NCBI RefSeq assembly: GCF_012927125.1
Contig: NZ_JABBFZ010000010.1
Coordinates: forward strand, 124,001-188,000
Direction of reading: 5' to 3'
DNA length: 64,000 bases
Source: Paraburkholderia antibiotica
GTDB taxonomy: Bacteria > Pseudomonadota > Gammaproteobacteria > Burkholderiales > Burkholderiaceae
The number at the start of each line of letters is the position of its first letter. The stretch's first letter is position 1. The notes under the pieces were generated by a model that was not told where the DNA came from, ran no database searches, and worked only from the letters and a program-made list of their open reading frames with translations. Positions 36,801 to 45,861 of the stretch are shown here, piece by piece. The position numbers and the translations under genes were made by a program.

Positions 36801-39800
36801 AGCTCCAGCTCGACGGCGGTGTCCAACACGTCGGCAAGTCTGTCGGTGGCCGGCAGCGTCTATTCGGACCTCTCGGCGACGACCGCGAGCGGTCTTGCTT
36901 CACTTTCGACGGGGCTCGACGGGTTGGCCGCTTCGGCATCCACCAGTTTCGCCAACGAGACGACCGGCGTCGCGAGCGTTTCCACGAGCTTGTCCGCGGC
37001 GAACAGCTCGGTCGACGGTCTGTCCACGTCGCTCGATTCGACCAATAGCCAGATCGCAAGTTGGGCCGATTCGGCTTCGAGCGGCTTGAGTACGCTCTCG
37101 ACGGGCCTGCAGTCGGCCGACAGCTCGATTGTGGCTTTGGCGGTCTCGGCCTCCACGAGCTCGGCGCAGCTTTCCACGAGTCTCGATACGGCCAACAGCA
37201 ACCTCACGGTACTCGGCAGTTCCGCGAGCACCAGCGTCGCGCAACTGACGACAGGACTCTCGTCGGTCACGAGCAGCGCACTTTCGCTTTCCACGGGGAT
37301 CAACACGCTGTCGACGTCGGAGTCGACCGGCTTGAGCAATCTGTCTGCCGGGCTTGCGACGGTGGGCAGCAATCTGGCAAACACGACGACCCAGGTGTCG
37401 AGCGGCATCGCGGGCACCTCCACCGGACTGGCCAATGCGGCGAATAGCGTGGCGTCGCTCTCCTCGGGCCTGTCGACGGCGGACAGCAACGTAAGCGCGT
37501 TGTCCACGTCGTTCGACGGTACGAATTCGACGGTGTCGAGCCTTTCGTCGACGATGTCGGGCAACCTTGCGTCGATTTCCAGCAGCCTCTCGACGACGGG
37601 CACGGCGCTCGCCAGCCTGTCGGCGACCAGCAGCGCTGGGATCGGATCGCTGTCGAGCGGCGTTGCTGCCGCGGGCAGCACGGTGACCAGTCTGTCGGTG
37701 TCGACCTCCGGTACGGTCTCGCTCCTGTCTACACAGCTTGCCGGCGTCGCCAGCAGCACGACGTCGTTGTCGACCGGTATCGACGGACTGTCGACCAGTC
37801 TCGACACGACGAATTCGTCGCTCCTGAGCGTGTCCGCCTCGACGGCGGGCTCGATGAGCGCGGTATCGACGGGCCTCGTAACCACCGGCAGCACGCTCGA
37901 CAATCTCGCTTCGACGAGCGCGGCGGCCGCGGCATCGCTGTCGACCTCGCTCGGTACGGTGGGAAGCAACTTCACGAGCGTCTCGACGTCGACCGCGTCG
38001 GCGGTTGCTTCGTTGTCGAGCGGCCTCGTTGGGACGGCAAGCGGCGTCACGTCGCTGTCGGTCGGGCTCGATACGTTCTCGGGCAGCACGTCGACTGGCG
38101 TCGGTTCGCTTTCGACGGTCCTTCTGGCAACGGGTAATGCATTGAACAGCATGTCCGCTTCGGCATCGACGGGTCTTGGTTCGCTGTCGACCGGCGTCGC
38201 ATCGGCCAACAGCGCGTTGGCCAGCGTGTCGCAATTCAGCTCGACGAGCACGGCGTCGCTGTCGAGTTCGCTCGAGGGTTCGACTGGTGCCGTTTCCGAC
38301 CTGTCGGCCTCCACGTCGAGCAGCGTGGGTTCGCTGTCCACGTCGCTCGCGGGTACGGCTTCCGGCATCGATTCGCTGTCGACCGGGATCAGCAGTCTGT
38401 CCACCTCCACGTCGACCGGTCTGTCGTCGCTTGCTACCGGCGCCAGCACGCTTGGCGGCGCGGTTGCACAGATGTCGACTTCGCTGTCGGGCAGCTTGAG
38501 CACGGCGGCTTCGGGGCTCGCGACGACGAGCAACAATGTCGCGCTGCTGTCGGGCTCGACTTCGGCGAGCTTCGGATCGCTGTCGACGGGCATCGATGCG
38601 CTGACGTCGACGGCGACGAGCGTCGCGGCGACGGCATCGACGGGTCTTGCGTCGCTGTCGACGGGCGCGACGACTGCCGGCAGCACGCTGGCGAGCGTCT
38701 CGACGTCGGCGGCATTGGCGGTTACGTCGCTGTCGAGCGGCATCGCGGATGCGGGCAACACGCTCGCTCGCCTGTCGGTGTCCAGCGCGGCGGATCTGAC
38801 GTCGCTGTCGACCACGCTTTCCGGCGCGACGAGCAGCCTGAGCTCGCAGTCGAACAGTCTGGATGCGCTTTCGGGTAGCGCGTCGGTCGGCTTGAGCTCG
38901 CTCTCCAGCGGACTGTCGACGACGAACAGCAACGTGGCGGGCCTCGTGGTCACGACTTCGTCGGGTATCGCTTCGATGACGAGCGGCCTGTCGACGGTGA
39001 ACAGCGGCATTGCGGACCTGGGCGTGGCGGCGTCGACGGGCATGACGTCGATCGGCACGCAACTGTCGACCACGGATAGCGCGCTGGCGGGGCTGGAAGT
39101 GTCGGGCTCGACGAGCCTGAGTTCGCTGTCGAGCGCGATGGGCGATATGTCCGCGACGATCGGCGCGAGCCTGTCGACGGTGAGCTCGAACGTATCGAGC
39201 CTGTCGACGGCGATGGGCACGACCAATAGCAATGTGTCGTCGCTGTCGACGAACCTGCAGACGGCGGCGAGCAATGTGGCGTCGTTGTCGGTATCGGCGT
39301 CGACGGGGCTGGTCTCGGTGTCGACGGCGATGGCGGGAGCGGACAGCACGGTGTCGAGCCTGTCGACGTCGACGGACGCGGGTCTCGTGTCGCTGAGTAC
39401 CGGCGCAAGCACGACCGCCAGCGGCCTGACGAGCCTGTCCACCGCCACGGTGGCCGGCCTCAGCTCGCTGTCGACGAGCGTTGCCGATCTGGCCGCGACC
39501 TCCAGCCAGCAGCTTGCGCTCATGACGGGCAACGCCGATGGCGTGTCGGCCAGCCTGTCGAGCACCAACCTCGGTGCCGCGCTGTTGTCGGCCGGCCTCG
39601 ATACGACGGCCAGCCGCGTCGCGAGTCTCTCGACCACGACGATGACGGATATGTCGTCGCTGTCGAGCGGGGTGGCGGGCGCCACCAGCAATCTGGCGAG
39701 TCTGTCTTCGACGGTAGCGGTCGACGTCACCTCGTTGTCGACCGGCATCGCCGGTACGGGCAGCACGCTGGATAGCCTGTCGGTGTCGAGTGCGGCGGAC

Positions 39801-42800
39801 GTGACGTCGCTGGCCACGACGCTGGCGGGGACGACGAGCAGCATTACGTCGTTGTCGAGCGGTCTGGATACGCTCTCAGGCAGCGCCTCGGTCGGCTTGA
39901 GCTCGCTGTCCAGCGGGCTGTCCACGACGGGCAGCAACGTCGCGGACCTCGCGGGCACGACTTCGTCGGGTCTGTCTTCGCTGACGGGCAGCGTGTCGAG
40001 CGCGGCGAGCAACGTCGCGAGCTTGTCGGTGTCCACGTCGGTTGGCGTGACGTCGCTGTCGACTGCGCTGAATTCGTTGTCCGCATCCGGGTCGACGGGA
40101 CTTGCTTCGCTGTCGACGGGCGTCGATGCGCTGACGTCGACGGCGACGAGCGTCGCGGCGACGGCATCGACGGGTCTTGCGTCGCTGTCGACGGGCGCGA
40201 CGACTGCCGGCAGCACGCTGGCGAGCGTCTCGACGTCGGCGGCATTGGCGGTTACGTCGCTGTCGAGCGGCATCGCGGATGCGGGCAACACGCTCGCTCG
40301 CCTGTCGGTGTCCAGCGCGGCGGATCTGACGTCGCTGTCGACCACGCTTTCCGGCGCGACGAGCAGCCTGAGCTCGCAGTCGAGCAGTCTGGATGCGCTT
40401 TCGGGTAGCGCGTCGGTCGGCTTGAGCTCGCTCTCCAGCGGACTGTCGACGACGAACAGCAACGTGGCGGGCCTCGTGGTCACGACTTCGTCGGGTATCG
40501 CTTCGATGACGAGCGGCCTGTCGACGGTGAACAGCGGCATTGCGGACCTGGGCGTGGCGGCGTCGACGGGCATGACGTCGATCGGCACGCAACTGTCGAC
40601 CACGGATAGCGCGCTGGCGGGGCTGGAAGTGTCGGGCTCGACGAGCCTGAGTTCGCTGTCGAGCGCGATGGGCGATATGTCCGCGACGATCGGCGCGAGC
40701 CTGTCGACGGTGAGCTCGAACGTATCGAGCCTGTCGACGGCGATGGGCACGACCAATAGCAATGTGTCGTCGCTGTCGACGAACCTGCAGACGGCGGCGA
40801 GCAATGTGGCGTCGCTGTCGGTATCGGCGTCGACGGGTCTGGTCTCGGTGTCGACGGCGATGGCGGGAGCGGACAGCACGGTGTCGAGCCTGTCGACGTC
40901 GACGGACGCGGGTCTCGTGTCGCTGAGTACTGGCGCAAGCACGACCGCCAGCGGCCTGACGAGCCTGTCCACCGCCACGGTAGTCGGCCTCAGCTCGCTG
41001 TCGACCGGTACGTCGTCGCTCGCGAGCGCGGTAGGCTCGCTGTCGTCCGGTCTCGACGGCTTCTCGACCTCGATGTCGACGGGTGTCTCGTCGCTTGCGG
41101 TGGGCCTCGGCGCGACGCAGAACAATGTGGCGAACCTCGTGACGTCCTCGTCCACGGCACTCGCTCCGCTGTCCACGGATCTCGCCGACGTTGAAAGTAC
41201 GCTTTCGAGCGTATCGAGCGAGACGTCGACCGGCATTGCCGCACTGTCCGGCAGCCTGTCGACCACCGGCAGCACGCTCGGCGATCTGGCGGTATCGGGT
41301 TCCACGAGCCTGGCGTCGCTGTCGTCCGGCATCGCGACGAACGGCAGCAAGATCGCGAGCCTGTCGGGTTCGCTATCGACCGGAATCGGTTCGCTGTCGA
41401 CTTCGCTCGGTTCCGCAACGAGCTCGATGACGAACCTGTCGGTCTCGACGGCGAGCGGCTTCAGTTCGCTATCGAGCGGCGTGTCGTCGACGAACAGCAC
41501 CGCTGCAAGTCTTTCCGTTTCGACTCTCGCGGGCCTTTCCGCGTTGTCGACCGGTCTTGCCGCGGCCACTGACGATACGCAGTCCCTGGCGGATTCGACG
41601 TTGTCGGGCATGAGCTCTCTGTCGTCCGGGCTTTCGACGACGACGAGCACCGTGGCGTCGTTGTCCGTGTCGGGCTCGACGAGCCTGACGTCGATGTCGA
41701 GCGAACTCTCGAGCGTGGGCAGCACGTTGACGAGCCTGTCGGCTTCTACCCTCGGCGACGTGAATTCGTTGTCGAGCGGCCTCGCCGCGGTGACGAACGA
41801 TCTCGGCAATATGTCGGCATCCAGCTCGACCAGTCTCGCCTCGTTGTCCTCGGGGCTGGTTGGTCAGCAGGGCGCGCTCGGCAGCCTCTCCACGGGGTCG
41901 TCCGAAAGCGTGGCGTCGCTGTCGACCGGTATCTCCGGCACGATCAGCAACCTGACCACGCTGTCGACGGGGCTCGATACGCTCAGCGGCTCGACCTCGA
42001 CCGGCTTCGCATCGCTTTCGAGTGGTTTCGACTCGACGAGCAGCGCGCTCGACACACTCGACGCATCCACGTCGACGGGCCTGCAGTCGTTGAGCACGAG
42101 CCTCTCGACCGTGAACACGACCGTTGCCGGACTGTCGACCACGCTGGTGGACGGTGTCGCTTCGCTGTCGTCGGGTCTGTCGACGGTAGGCGACGTGTAC
42201 ACGAGCATGTCCGGGTCCGCGACCGTTGGCCTGGCGCAGGCGAGCGCAAGTGTGTCGAGCGTCACGAGCGCGGTGTCGTCGCTGTCCACGAGCATGGACC
42301 TGTTGTCGACTTCGACGTCGACCGGCCTCGCGCAACTGTCGACCGGCCTGTCGACGACGAACAGCAATGTCGCCAGCATCTCGACGTCGTTCTCCACGGG
42401 TGCCGACCTGGTGACCGCGGCGCTTTCGACTACCCAGAGCAGCTTTGCCGGACTCTCGGCTTCGGTGTCCACGGGAGCCGGATCGCTGTCGTCGGGGCTG
42501 TCGACCACCCAGAGCACGGTCGCCAATCTCGATGTCTCGACCTCGGCCGGCCTCAGTTCGATTTCGAGCAGCGTGTCGACGGTCGTCGGCGCGGTGTCGA
42601 GCCTCGAGTCGTCTTCGTCGACCGCCGTCACGTCGCTTTCTACCGCGCTGGTCGGTGAGCAAAGCAGCGTCTATAGCCTGTCGAGCGCAACGTCGGTTTC
42701 GCTGTCGTCGCTCTCCACCGGTATCTCGACGGTAGACGGGGCCATCGACAGTCTGTCGACGTCCACGTCGACGAGCCTCGCTTCTGTGTCCACCGGCGCG

Positions 42801-44624
42801 GGGGATCTGTCGACTTCGACGTCGACGGGTATCAGCGATCTGTCGAGCAGTCTCGCGTCGCTCTCGACCAGCATGGGCGATCTGTCGACGACGACAACGA
42901 CGCTGTCGGCGTCGATGTCGGGTGGCATTGCGTCGCTGTCGGTCGGCATGATCACGGCTACCACGACGCTCAGTACGGTGGGGAGTTCGATTTCCACCGG
43001 AGCGAGTCTGCTTGCAAGCGGAATCGATACGGCCAACAGCACGTTGACGACACTGTCGGGTTCCAGTTCGACCGGTCTCGCGTCGTTGTCCACGAGCGTG
43101 AGCACGTTTGCGGATTCGGCGTCCACGAGCCTGAGTACGCTCGGTACGTCGACTTCGACCGGCCTCGCATCGCTTTCGAGCGGCCTGTCCACGACCGACA
43201 GCACGGTGGCGAGTCTGTCCGTCGCGGCGTCGAGCAGCTTGAGCACGTTGTCGTCGAACGCCGATTCGTTGTCGTCCAGCATGTCGACCACGAATTCGAC
43301 CATTGCCGACCTGTCGTCGTCCACGTCGTCGGGCCTTGCTTCGCTGTCGACTGCGGTCGACTCGGTATCGAGTGGTCTCGGCACGACGGATAGCACGGTC
43401 GCGAGTTTGTCGACGGCGACATCGAGCGGCTTCAGTTCGCTGTCGACGGGGCTGGATTCCGTGTCCACCGGCATTACGTCCACGGATAGCGCGATTGCCA
43501 GCCTGTCGAGTTCTGTCACGTTCGACGCGAGCGGCATGGCGGTCGATGTCGATTCGTTGTCGACGGCGTTTGGTATGACGAACAGTTCGATCTCGACTGG
43601 TCTGGCGTCGGTATCGGCGGGTGTCGGTTCGTTGTCGACCTCGAGTTCCACGGCGATCGAGGATCTCGCGGGATCGGCGTCGACCAGCCTCGGTTCGATC
43701 TCGACGAGCGTATCGACGCTGGGCATGGACATTTTGTCGCTGTCGACAGGTCTTTCCACGACGAACTCGACGGTAGCGACTCTGTCTACTTCTGTAGAAC
43801 CCCTTACTACCCAGGTGGAAGCTGCAGCAGCACAAGGTGGAACTGTTGTGGGCACGCTGATCGGCGCGGCCAACAGCAACGGTACGGTTCAGACCCAGGG
43901 TCATAGCGGCACGACGGTGAGCAATGTCGATGCCGCCAGCTGTTCGTCGGTATCGGGCGTCGATGCTACGGGTACGGGCTTGTGCGCAACCGCCACGGGC
44001 GATGGTGCAACCGCATACGGCTCGAATGCCGCGGCTACCGCGGAAGATACGACGGCGATCGGTTTCCGTGCGTCGTCGACTTACGCGGGTTCGGTGGCAA
44101 TTGGCTACAACGCGCAGGCAACTGCCGACCCGACTGTTGCAGTCGGTGCGAACTCCCGGGCCTCCGGCGACAATTCGGTCGCGCTCGGTGCGGGTGCCGT
44201 TGCAACGGGGGCGAATTCGGTCGCGCTTGGTGCGGGTTCGGTCGCGAACGAGAGCAACACGGTATCCGTGGGCGATTCGGGTAGCGAACGGCGAATCACG
44301 AACGTCGCTGCCGGTACGGACGACACTGACGCGATCAACATGAGCCAGCTCAACGCTGTCACCGGCGGGGTCAATAGCGCGATGCAGAGTATCGGCCGGA
44401 ATGCGTACTCGGGTGTTGCATCGGCTGTGGCACTGTCGATGATCCCGGGTGTCGACGCCGACAAGTCGATGTCGATCGGGGTTGGCGCAGGCAGCTACGC
44501 CGGGTATCACGCGTTAGCAGTCGGCGTGACGATGCGCGTTACGCAAAACATCGGTATGAAGGTGGGTGTCGGCGTCTCGACCAATAACAAGAACGTGGGT
44601 ATAGGTATGACGTACACGTATTAA
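33876..44624 (+). CDS. Giant trimeric autotransporter adhesin 2 (YadA-like, SLST repeats)
   Basis: 3,582 aa, starting directly at the ESPR MNKNYRSIYNETLGAWVAVS, 115 bp after adhesin 1. The plan is the same as in adhesin 1. Signal region and a Cys (VDCGML) come first, then a YadA-type head (about 215-450, including ATGCGSQATGLGSTALGWG) and the neck LRRLTNVADGADPQDVATVA. A Ser/Thr-rich coiled-coil stalk spans about 490-3305. The C-terminal head carries the Cys pair in ASCSSVSGVDATGTGLCAT. The neck ERRITNVAAGTDDTDAINMS and YadA anchor end in KNVGIGMTYTY. The stalk has more Ala/Val and less regular repeats than adhesin 1 and contains its own 1,530-bp-spaced duplication. N- and C-terminal parts are clearly paralogous to adhesin 1. 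It is probably transported as a homotrimer by type Vc secretion. Confidence 0.95.
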   Translation: MNKNYRSIYNETLGAWVAVSEIDTARGKKSRSKSVAGPALGRAVLAMSVAGVLSGGALDPAYAGLVTGNAAKLGDSAYSSDTAVVSYHYYQGNSTASIGGVALAGAVDCGMLVPYGTTVTSSTTNGVGITNSVAATSATIYGTNSSYKGGLYGFGAQTSVANYGTSSNAGTGNSGITPTWTAAGTVSGNLLAYTGSNGSSNASTGTGTNTTNLGNIVATSINTLATGCGSQATGLGSTALGWGAAASGTGALSMGINSTASGQGSFAFGAWSTASGTDSLAMGALTTAASTGAIALGSATNVGTGVASGIAIGNLATVSGAYGIAQGDSSVAGATGQNVAIGNSASATAGTGAGGAVALGSMTNATGDGALAIGRSGTAVGTAAMALGNASSATGDGAIAMGNTAVANGTNAVAIGNGASAQYDGSVAIGAGSTTAGSASAALGYGTSTTASGEVSFGAAGNLRRLTNVADGADPQDVATVAQLSTVVSALEPGVASISTAGSTLAANLTSLSTSASTGLDTIGQGITGANSTVSSLSSSASTSIAGLNTSLSTTNSNLTVLTTSMSSGIDALGTSLSTTGSDLDALSSSTASNLSSTNSTLSALSNSASTGLITLSTSMSVANSTFQSLSVSTADRFVTANSSISSLSLSTSNALTSTNSSLSTLSDTTTSTMASLSNSATSVSGSVSTGLDMLTTSMSTTSSSLRVLSLSTSDAIGSMSTTLSSLDTNLTPSLSTLSAGVSSLTASTSTNIASVSTGIDSISTSASTNIASVSTAQSSLSTAASTAFSSIASNVTGLSTSTSTGLASLSTGIASTNNDLKVMSSSISSGLTSVSSSESSLSTSMTSLSTGIDTANSTISTMASSVSGNEASLSSVLGSTQSNLADLSTSGATGMAALSGTLNTISSSASSGLASYSVAVGVLSASASSSFVTMASGLTRTNSYLDSLSASLSTGNDWLASSMSTMDSNVADLSSSSSTAVSNTSASLSVAGSVYSDLSATTASGLASLSTGLDGLAASASTSFANETTGVASVSTSLSAANSSVDGLSTSLDSTNSQIASWADSASSGLSTLSTGLQSADSSIVALAVSASTSSAQLSTSLDTANSNLTVLGSSASTSVAQLTTGLSSVTSSALSLSTGINTLSTSESTGLSNLSAGLATVGSNLANTTTQVSSGIAGTSTGLANAANSVASLSSGLSTADSNVSALSTSFDGTNSTVSSLSSTMSGNLASISSSLSTTGTALASLSATSSAGIGSLSSGVAAAGSTVTSLSVSTSGTVSLLSTQLAGVASSTTSLSTGIDGLSTSLDTTNSSLLSVSASTAGSMSAVSTGLVTTGSTLDNLASTSAAAAASLSTSLGTVGSNFTSVSTSTASAVASLSSGLVGTASGVTSLSVGLDTFSGSTSTGVGSLSTVLLATGNALNSMSASASTGLGSLSTGVASANSALASVSQFSSTSTASLSSSLEGSTGAVSDLSASTSSSVGSLSTSLAGTASGIDSLSTGISSLSTSTSTGLSSLATGASTLGGAVAQMSTSLSGSLSTAASGLATTSNNVALLSGSTSASFGSLSTGIDALTSTATSVAATASTGLASLSTGATTAGSTLASVSTSAALAVTSLSSGIADAGNTLARLSVSSAADLTSLSTTLSGATSSLSSQSNSLDALSGSASVGLSSLSSGLSTTNSNVAGLVVTTSSGIASMTSGLSTVNSGIADLGVAASTGMTSIGTQLSTTDSALAGLEVSGSTSLSSLSSAMGDMSATIGASLSTVSSNVSSLSTAMGTTNSNVSSLSTNLQTAASNVASLSVSASTGLVSVSTAMAGADSTVSSLSTSTDAGLVSLSTGASTTASGLTSLSTATVAGLSSLSTSVADLAATSSQQLALMTGNADGVSASLSSTNLGAALLSAGLDTTASRVASLSTTTMTDMSSLSSGVAGATSNLASLSSTVAVDVTSLSTGIAGTGSTLDSLSVSSAADVTSLATTLAGTTSSITSLSSGLDTLSGSASVGLSSLSSGLSTTGSNVADLAGTTSSGLSSLTGSVSSAASNVASLSVSTSVGVTSLSTALNSLSASGSTGLASLSTGVDALTSTATSVAATASTGLASLSTGATTAGSTLASVSTSAALAVTSLSSGIADAGNTLARLSVSSAADLTSLSTTLSGATSSLSSQSSSLDALSGSASVGLSSLSSGLSTTNSNVAGLVVTTSSGIASMTSGLSTVNSGIADLGVAASTGMTSIGTQLSTTDSALAGLEVSGSTSLSSLSSAMGDMSATIGASLSTVSSNVSSLSTAMGTTNSNVSSLSTNLQTAASNVASLSVSASTGLVSVSTAMAGADSTVSSLSTSTDAGLVSLSTGASTTASGLTSLSTATVVGLSSLSTGTSSLASAVGSLSSGLDGFSTSMSTGVSSLAVGLGATQNNVANLVTSSSTALAPLSTDLADVESTLSSVSSETSTGIAALSGSLSTTGSTLGDLAVSGSTSLASLSSGIATNGSKIASLSGSLSTGIGSLSTSLGSATSSMTNLSVSTASGFSSLSSGVSSTNSTAASLSVSTLAGLSALSTGLAAATDDTQSLADSTLSGMSSLSSGLSTTTSTVASLSVSGSTSLTSMSSELSSVGSTLTSLSASTLGDVNSLSSGLAAVTNDLGNMSASSSTSLASLSSGLVGQQGALGSLSTGSSESVASLSTGISGTISNLTTLSTGLDTLSGSTSTGFASLSSGFDSTSSALDTLDASTSTGLQSLSTSLSTVNTTVAGLSTTLVDGVASLSSGLSTVGDVYTSMSGSATVGLAQASASVSSVTSAVSSLSTSMDLLSTSTSTGLAQLSTGLSTTNSNVASISTSFSTGADLVTAALSTTQSSFAGLSASVSTGAGSLSSGLSTTQSTVANLDVSTSAGLSSISSSVSTVVGAVSSLESSSSTAVTSLSTALVGEQSSVYSLSSATSVSLSSLSTGISTVDGAIDSLSTSTSTSLASVSTGAGDLSTSTSTGISDLSSSLASLSTSMGDLSTTTTTLSASMSGGIASLSVGMITATTTLSTVGSSISTGASLLASGIDTANSTLTTLSGSSSTGLASLSTSVSTFADSASTSLSTLGTSTSTGLASLSSGLSTTDSTVASLSVAASSSLSTLSSNADSLSSSMSTTNSTIADLSSSTSSGLASLSTAVDSVSSGLGTTDSTVASLSTATSSGFSSLSTGLDSVSTGITSTDSAIASLSSSVTFDASGMAVDVDSLSTAFGMTNSSISTGLASVSAGVGSLSTSSSTAIEDLAGSASTSLGSISTSVSTLGMDILSLSTGLSTTNSTVATLSTSVEPLTTQVEAAAAQGGTVVGTLIGAANSNGTVQTQGHSGTTVSNVDAASCSSVSGVDATGTGLCATATGDGATAYGSNAAATAEDTTAIGFRASSTYAGSVAIGYNAQATADPTVAVGANSRASGDNSVALGAGAVATGANSVALGAGSVANESNTVSVGDSGSERRITNVAAGTDDTDAINMSQLNAVTGGVNSAMQSIGRNAYSGVASAVALSMIPGVDADKSMSIGVGAGSYAGYHALAVGVTMRVTQNIGMKVGVGVSTNNKNVGIGMTYTY
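38577..39475 (+). repeat. Long internal duplication in adhesin 2, copy 1
   Basis: About 900 bp nearly identical to 40107-41005, offset 1,530 bp and in frame. It encodes the segment from GIDALTSTATSVAATASTGL through SLSTATVAGLSSLST; the second copy has VVGL in place of VAGL. Confidence 0.9.
40107..41005 (+). repeat. Long internal duplication in adhesin 2, copy 2
   Basis: Second copy of 38577-39475 with few substitutions (for example SQSNSLD versus SQSSSLD). The offset of 1,530 bp is the same as for the unrelated duplication inside adhesin 1. Confidence 0.9.
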
Positions 44625-44649
44625 CGTACGTCGCGCTACGGGGTAAGGG

Positions 44650-44686
44650 TGCCGCGGGCCTGTTTCAACGAAGCTGGTCCGCGGCA
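44650..44686 (+). other. Hairpin between adhesin 2 and the DUF2827 genes
   Basis: An 8-bp stem TGCCGCGG / CCGCGGCA with a 21-base loop lies in the 88-bp gap. There is no T-run. It may limit read-through from the adhesin into the DUF2827 genes or protect the downstream mRNA. Confidence 0.4.
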
Positions 44687-44712
44687 TTAGTATGTCAATC
44701 GGGAAGGAATCA

Positions 44713-45858
44713 ATGCGTATCGGAATTTCCGTTCTTAGTCATCAGGGGCAGAATATCTGGGAAAATGGCCTAGGGCAGAACACTATATTTATTGCACAGG
44801 CGTTTCAACGTCTCCCATTTGTGCAATCGGTCGTACTAATCGATGTTGGCAGTGAAGGTCAATTGCCGGCTGATGTAGACCACGTAGCGCCGGGGCTCAG
44901 CATCGTCACACAGCAGCAGGCCACCGACAAAGTCGACGTGATCGTCGAGATGGCCGGGGCGCTGGACAATGCGTGGCTCGACCTGATGCGCGCGCGCGGC
45001 CGCAAGGTCGTCTACTACTGCTGTGGTCAGCCTTATGTCGGACTCGTGGAGCCGGCCGTGTTCAATCGGCCGGTCCATTCGTCACGTCCGGATCGTTGTG
45101 ACGAAATCTGGGTGCTGCCGAAAGACGAGGCATGCGTTCCGATGATGCGAACGTTGCATCGCTGTCCGGTGCATGTGGTGCCGTATGTGTGGCATCAGCA
45201 GTTTCTTGAAAAGCGTATCCGTGAAGTTGCGGCACACGGTTTTCATTATGGCTACGAGGCCGCTCGCGAAGCGCGCCAAAGCGCGGGTGGTGGATTGCGC
45301 GTCGCAATCTTCGAACCGAACATCTCGGTCGTGAAGACGTCGAGCATACCCATGCTGGTGTGTGATGAGGCTTACCGGGCGGAGCGTGACAGCGTCGCCG
45401 CGATGCACGTGCTTAATACGTTGCATATCAAGGACCACGTCACGATGCTGCATCTGGCTAATTCGCTTGATCTGGTGCGGGAGCATCACGCAACCTTCCA
45501 CGGACGGCACGACATCGTCGGCTTTATGGCACAGCATGCCGACGCGGTCGTCGCGCATCAATGGTGCAACGATCAGAATTACAGTTACCTGGACGTACTG
45601 TATGGCGACTACCCGCTGATCCACAACTCGCCGTGGCTCGCGGAGATGGGCGCGGGTTACTACTACGAAGGCTTCGACGCGAAGCAGGGTGGGGAAGAGT
45701 TGCTTGGCGCCTCGCGCCATCATGATGAGCAACTCCAGACGTACCGTGAACGGGCCCGCACTGTTTTCGACAAGGTCGATCCATTTGGGGAGGCCAATCT
45801 TGCTCAGTATGCCGCACGACTTCAGAGTCTTGCGGGCTCGAACGGTGTGGGGACCTGA
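44713..45858 (+). CDS. DUF2827 family protein, first of three
   Basis: 381 aa from MRIGISVLSHQGQNIWENGL; GGAAGGAA precedes this ATG, so it is preferred over the ATG at 44692. Conserved with its two neighbours are WENGxxQN near the start, EPNISVVKTSSIPMLVCDEA around residue 200, and HQWCNDQNYSYLDVLYGDYP followed by LIHNS around residue 282. A Gly/Tyr/Asp-rich stretch then follows (GAGYYYEGFDAKQGGEEL). The two-domain pattern with a C-terminal xPLIHNS segment resembles GT-B glycosyltransferases; a sugar-transferase role is inference, as the family is uncharacterised. It forms an operon with the next two genes and follows the adhesins. Confidence 0.82.
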   Translation: MRIGISVLSHQGQNIWENGLGQNTIFIAQAFQRLPFVQSVVLIDVGSEGQLPADVDHVAPGLSIVTQQQATDKVDVIVEMAGALDNAWLDLMRARGRKVVYYCCGQPYVGLVEPAVFNRPVHSSRPDRCDEIWVLPKDEACVPMMRTLHRCPVHVVPYVWHQQFLEKRIREVAAHGFHYGYEAAREARQSAGGGLRVAIFEPNISVVKTSSIPMLVCDEAYRAERDSVAAMHVLNTLHIKDHVTMLHLANSLDLVREHHATFHGRHDIVGFMAQHADAVVAHQWCNDQNYSYLDVLYGDYPLIHNSPWLAEMGAGYYYEGFDAKQGGEELLGASRHHDEQLQTYRERARTVFDKVDPFGEANLAQYAARLQSLAGSNGVGT

Positions 45859-45861
45859 GGC

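Larger units (their letters stand above)
35340..43790 (+). repeat. SLST-like coiled-coil stalk repeats of adhesin 2
   Basis: About 8.45 kb of degenerate repeats with the same heptad/hendecad logic as adhesin 1 (for example SLSSGLSTTNSNVA plus GLVVTTSSGIA), but with more variation in the units. Length is almost the same as the stalk of adhesin 1. Confidence 0.88.
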
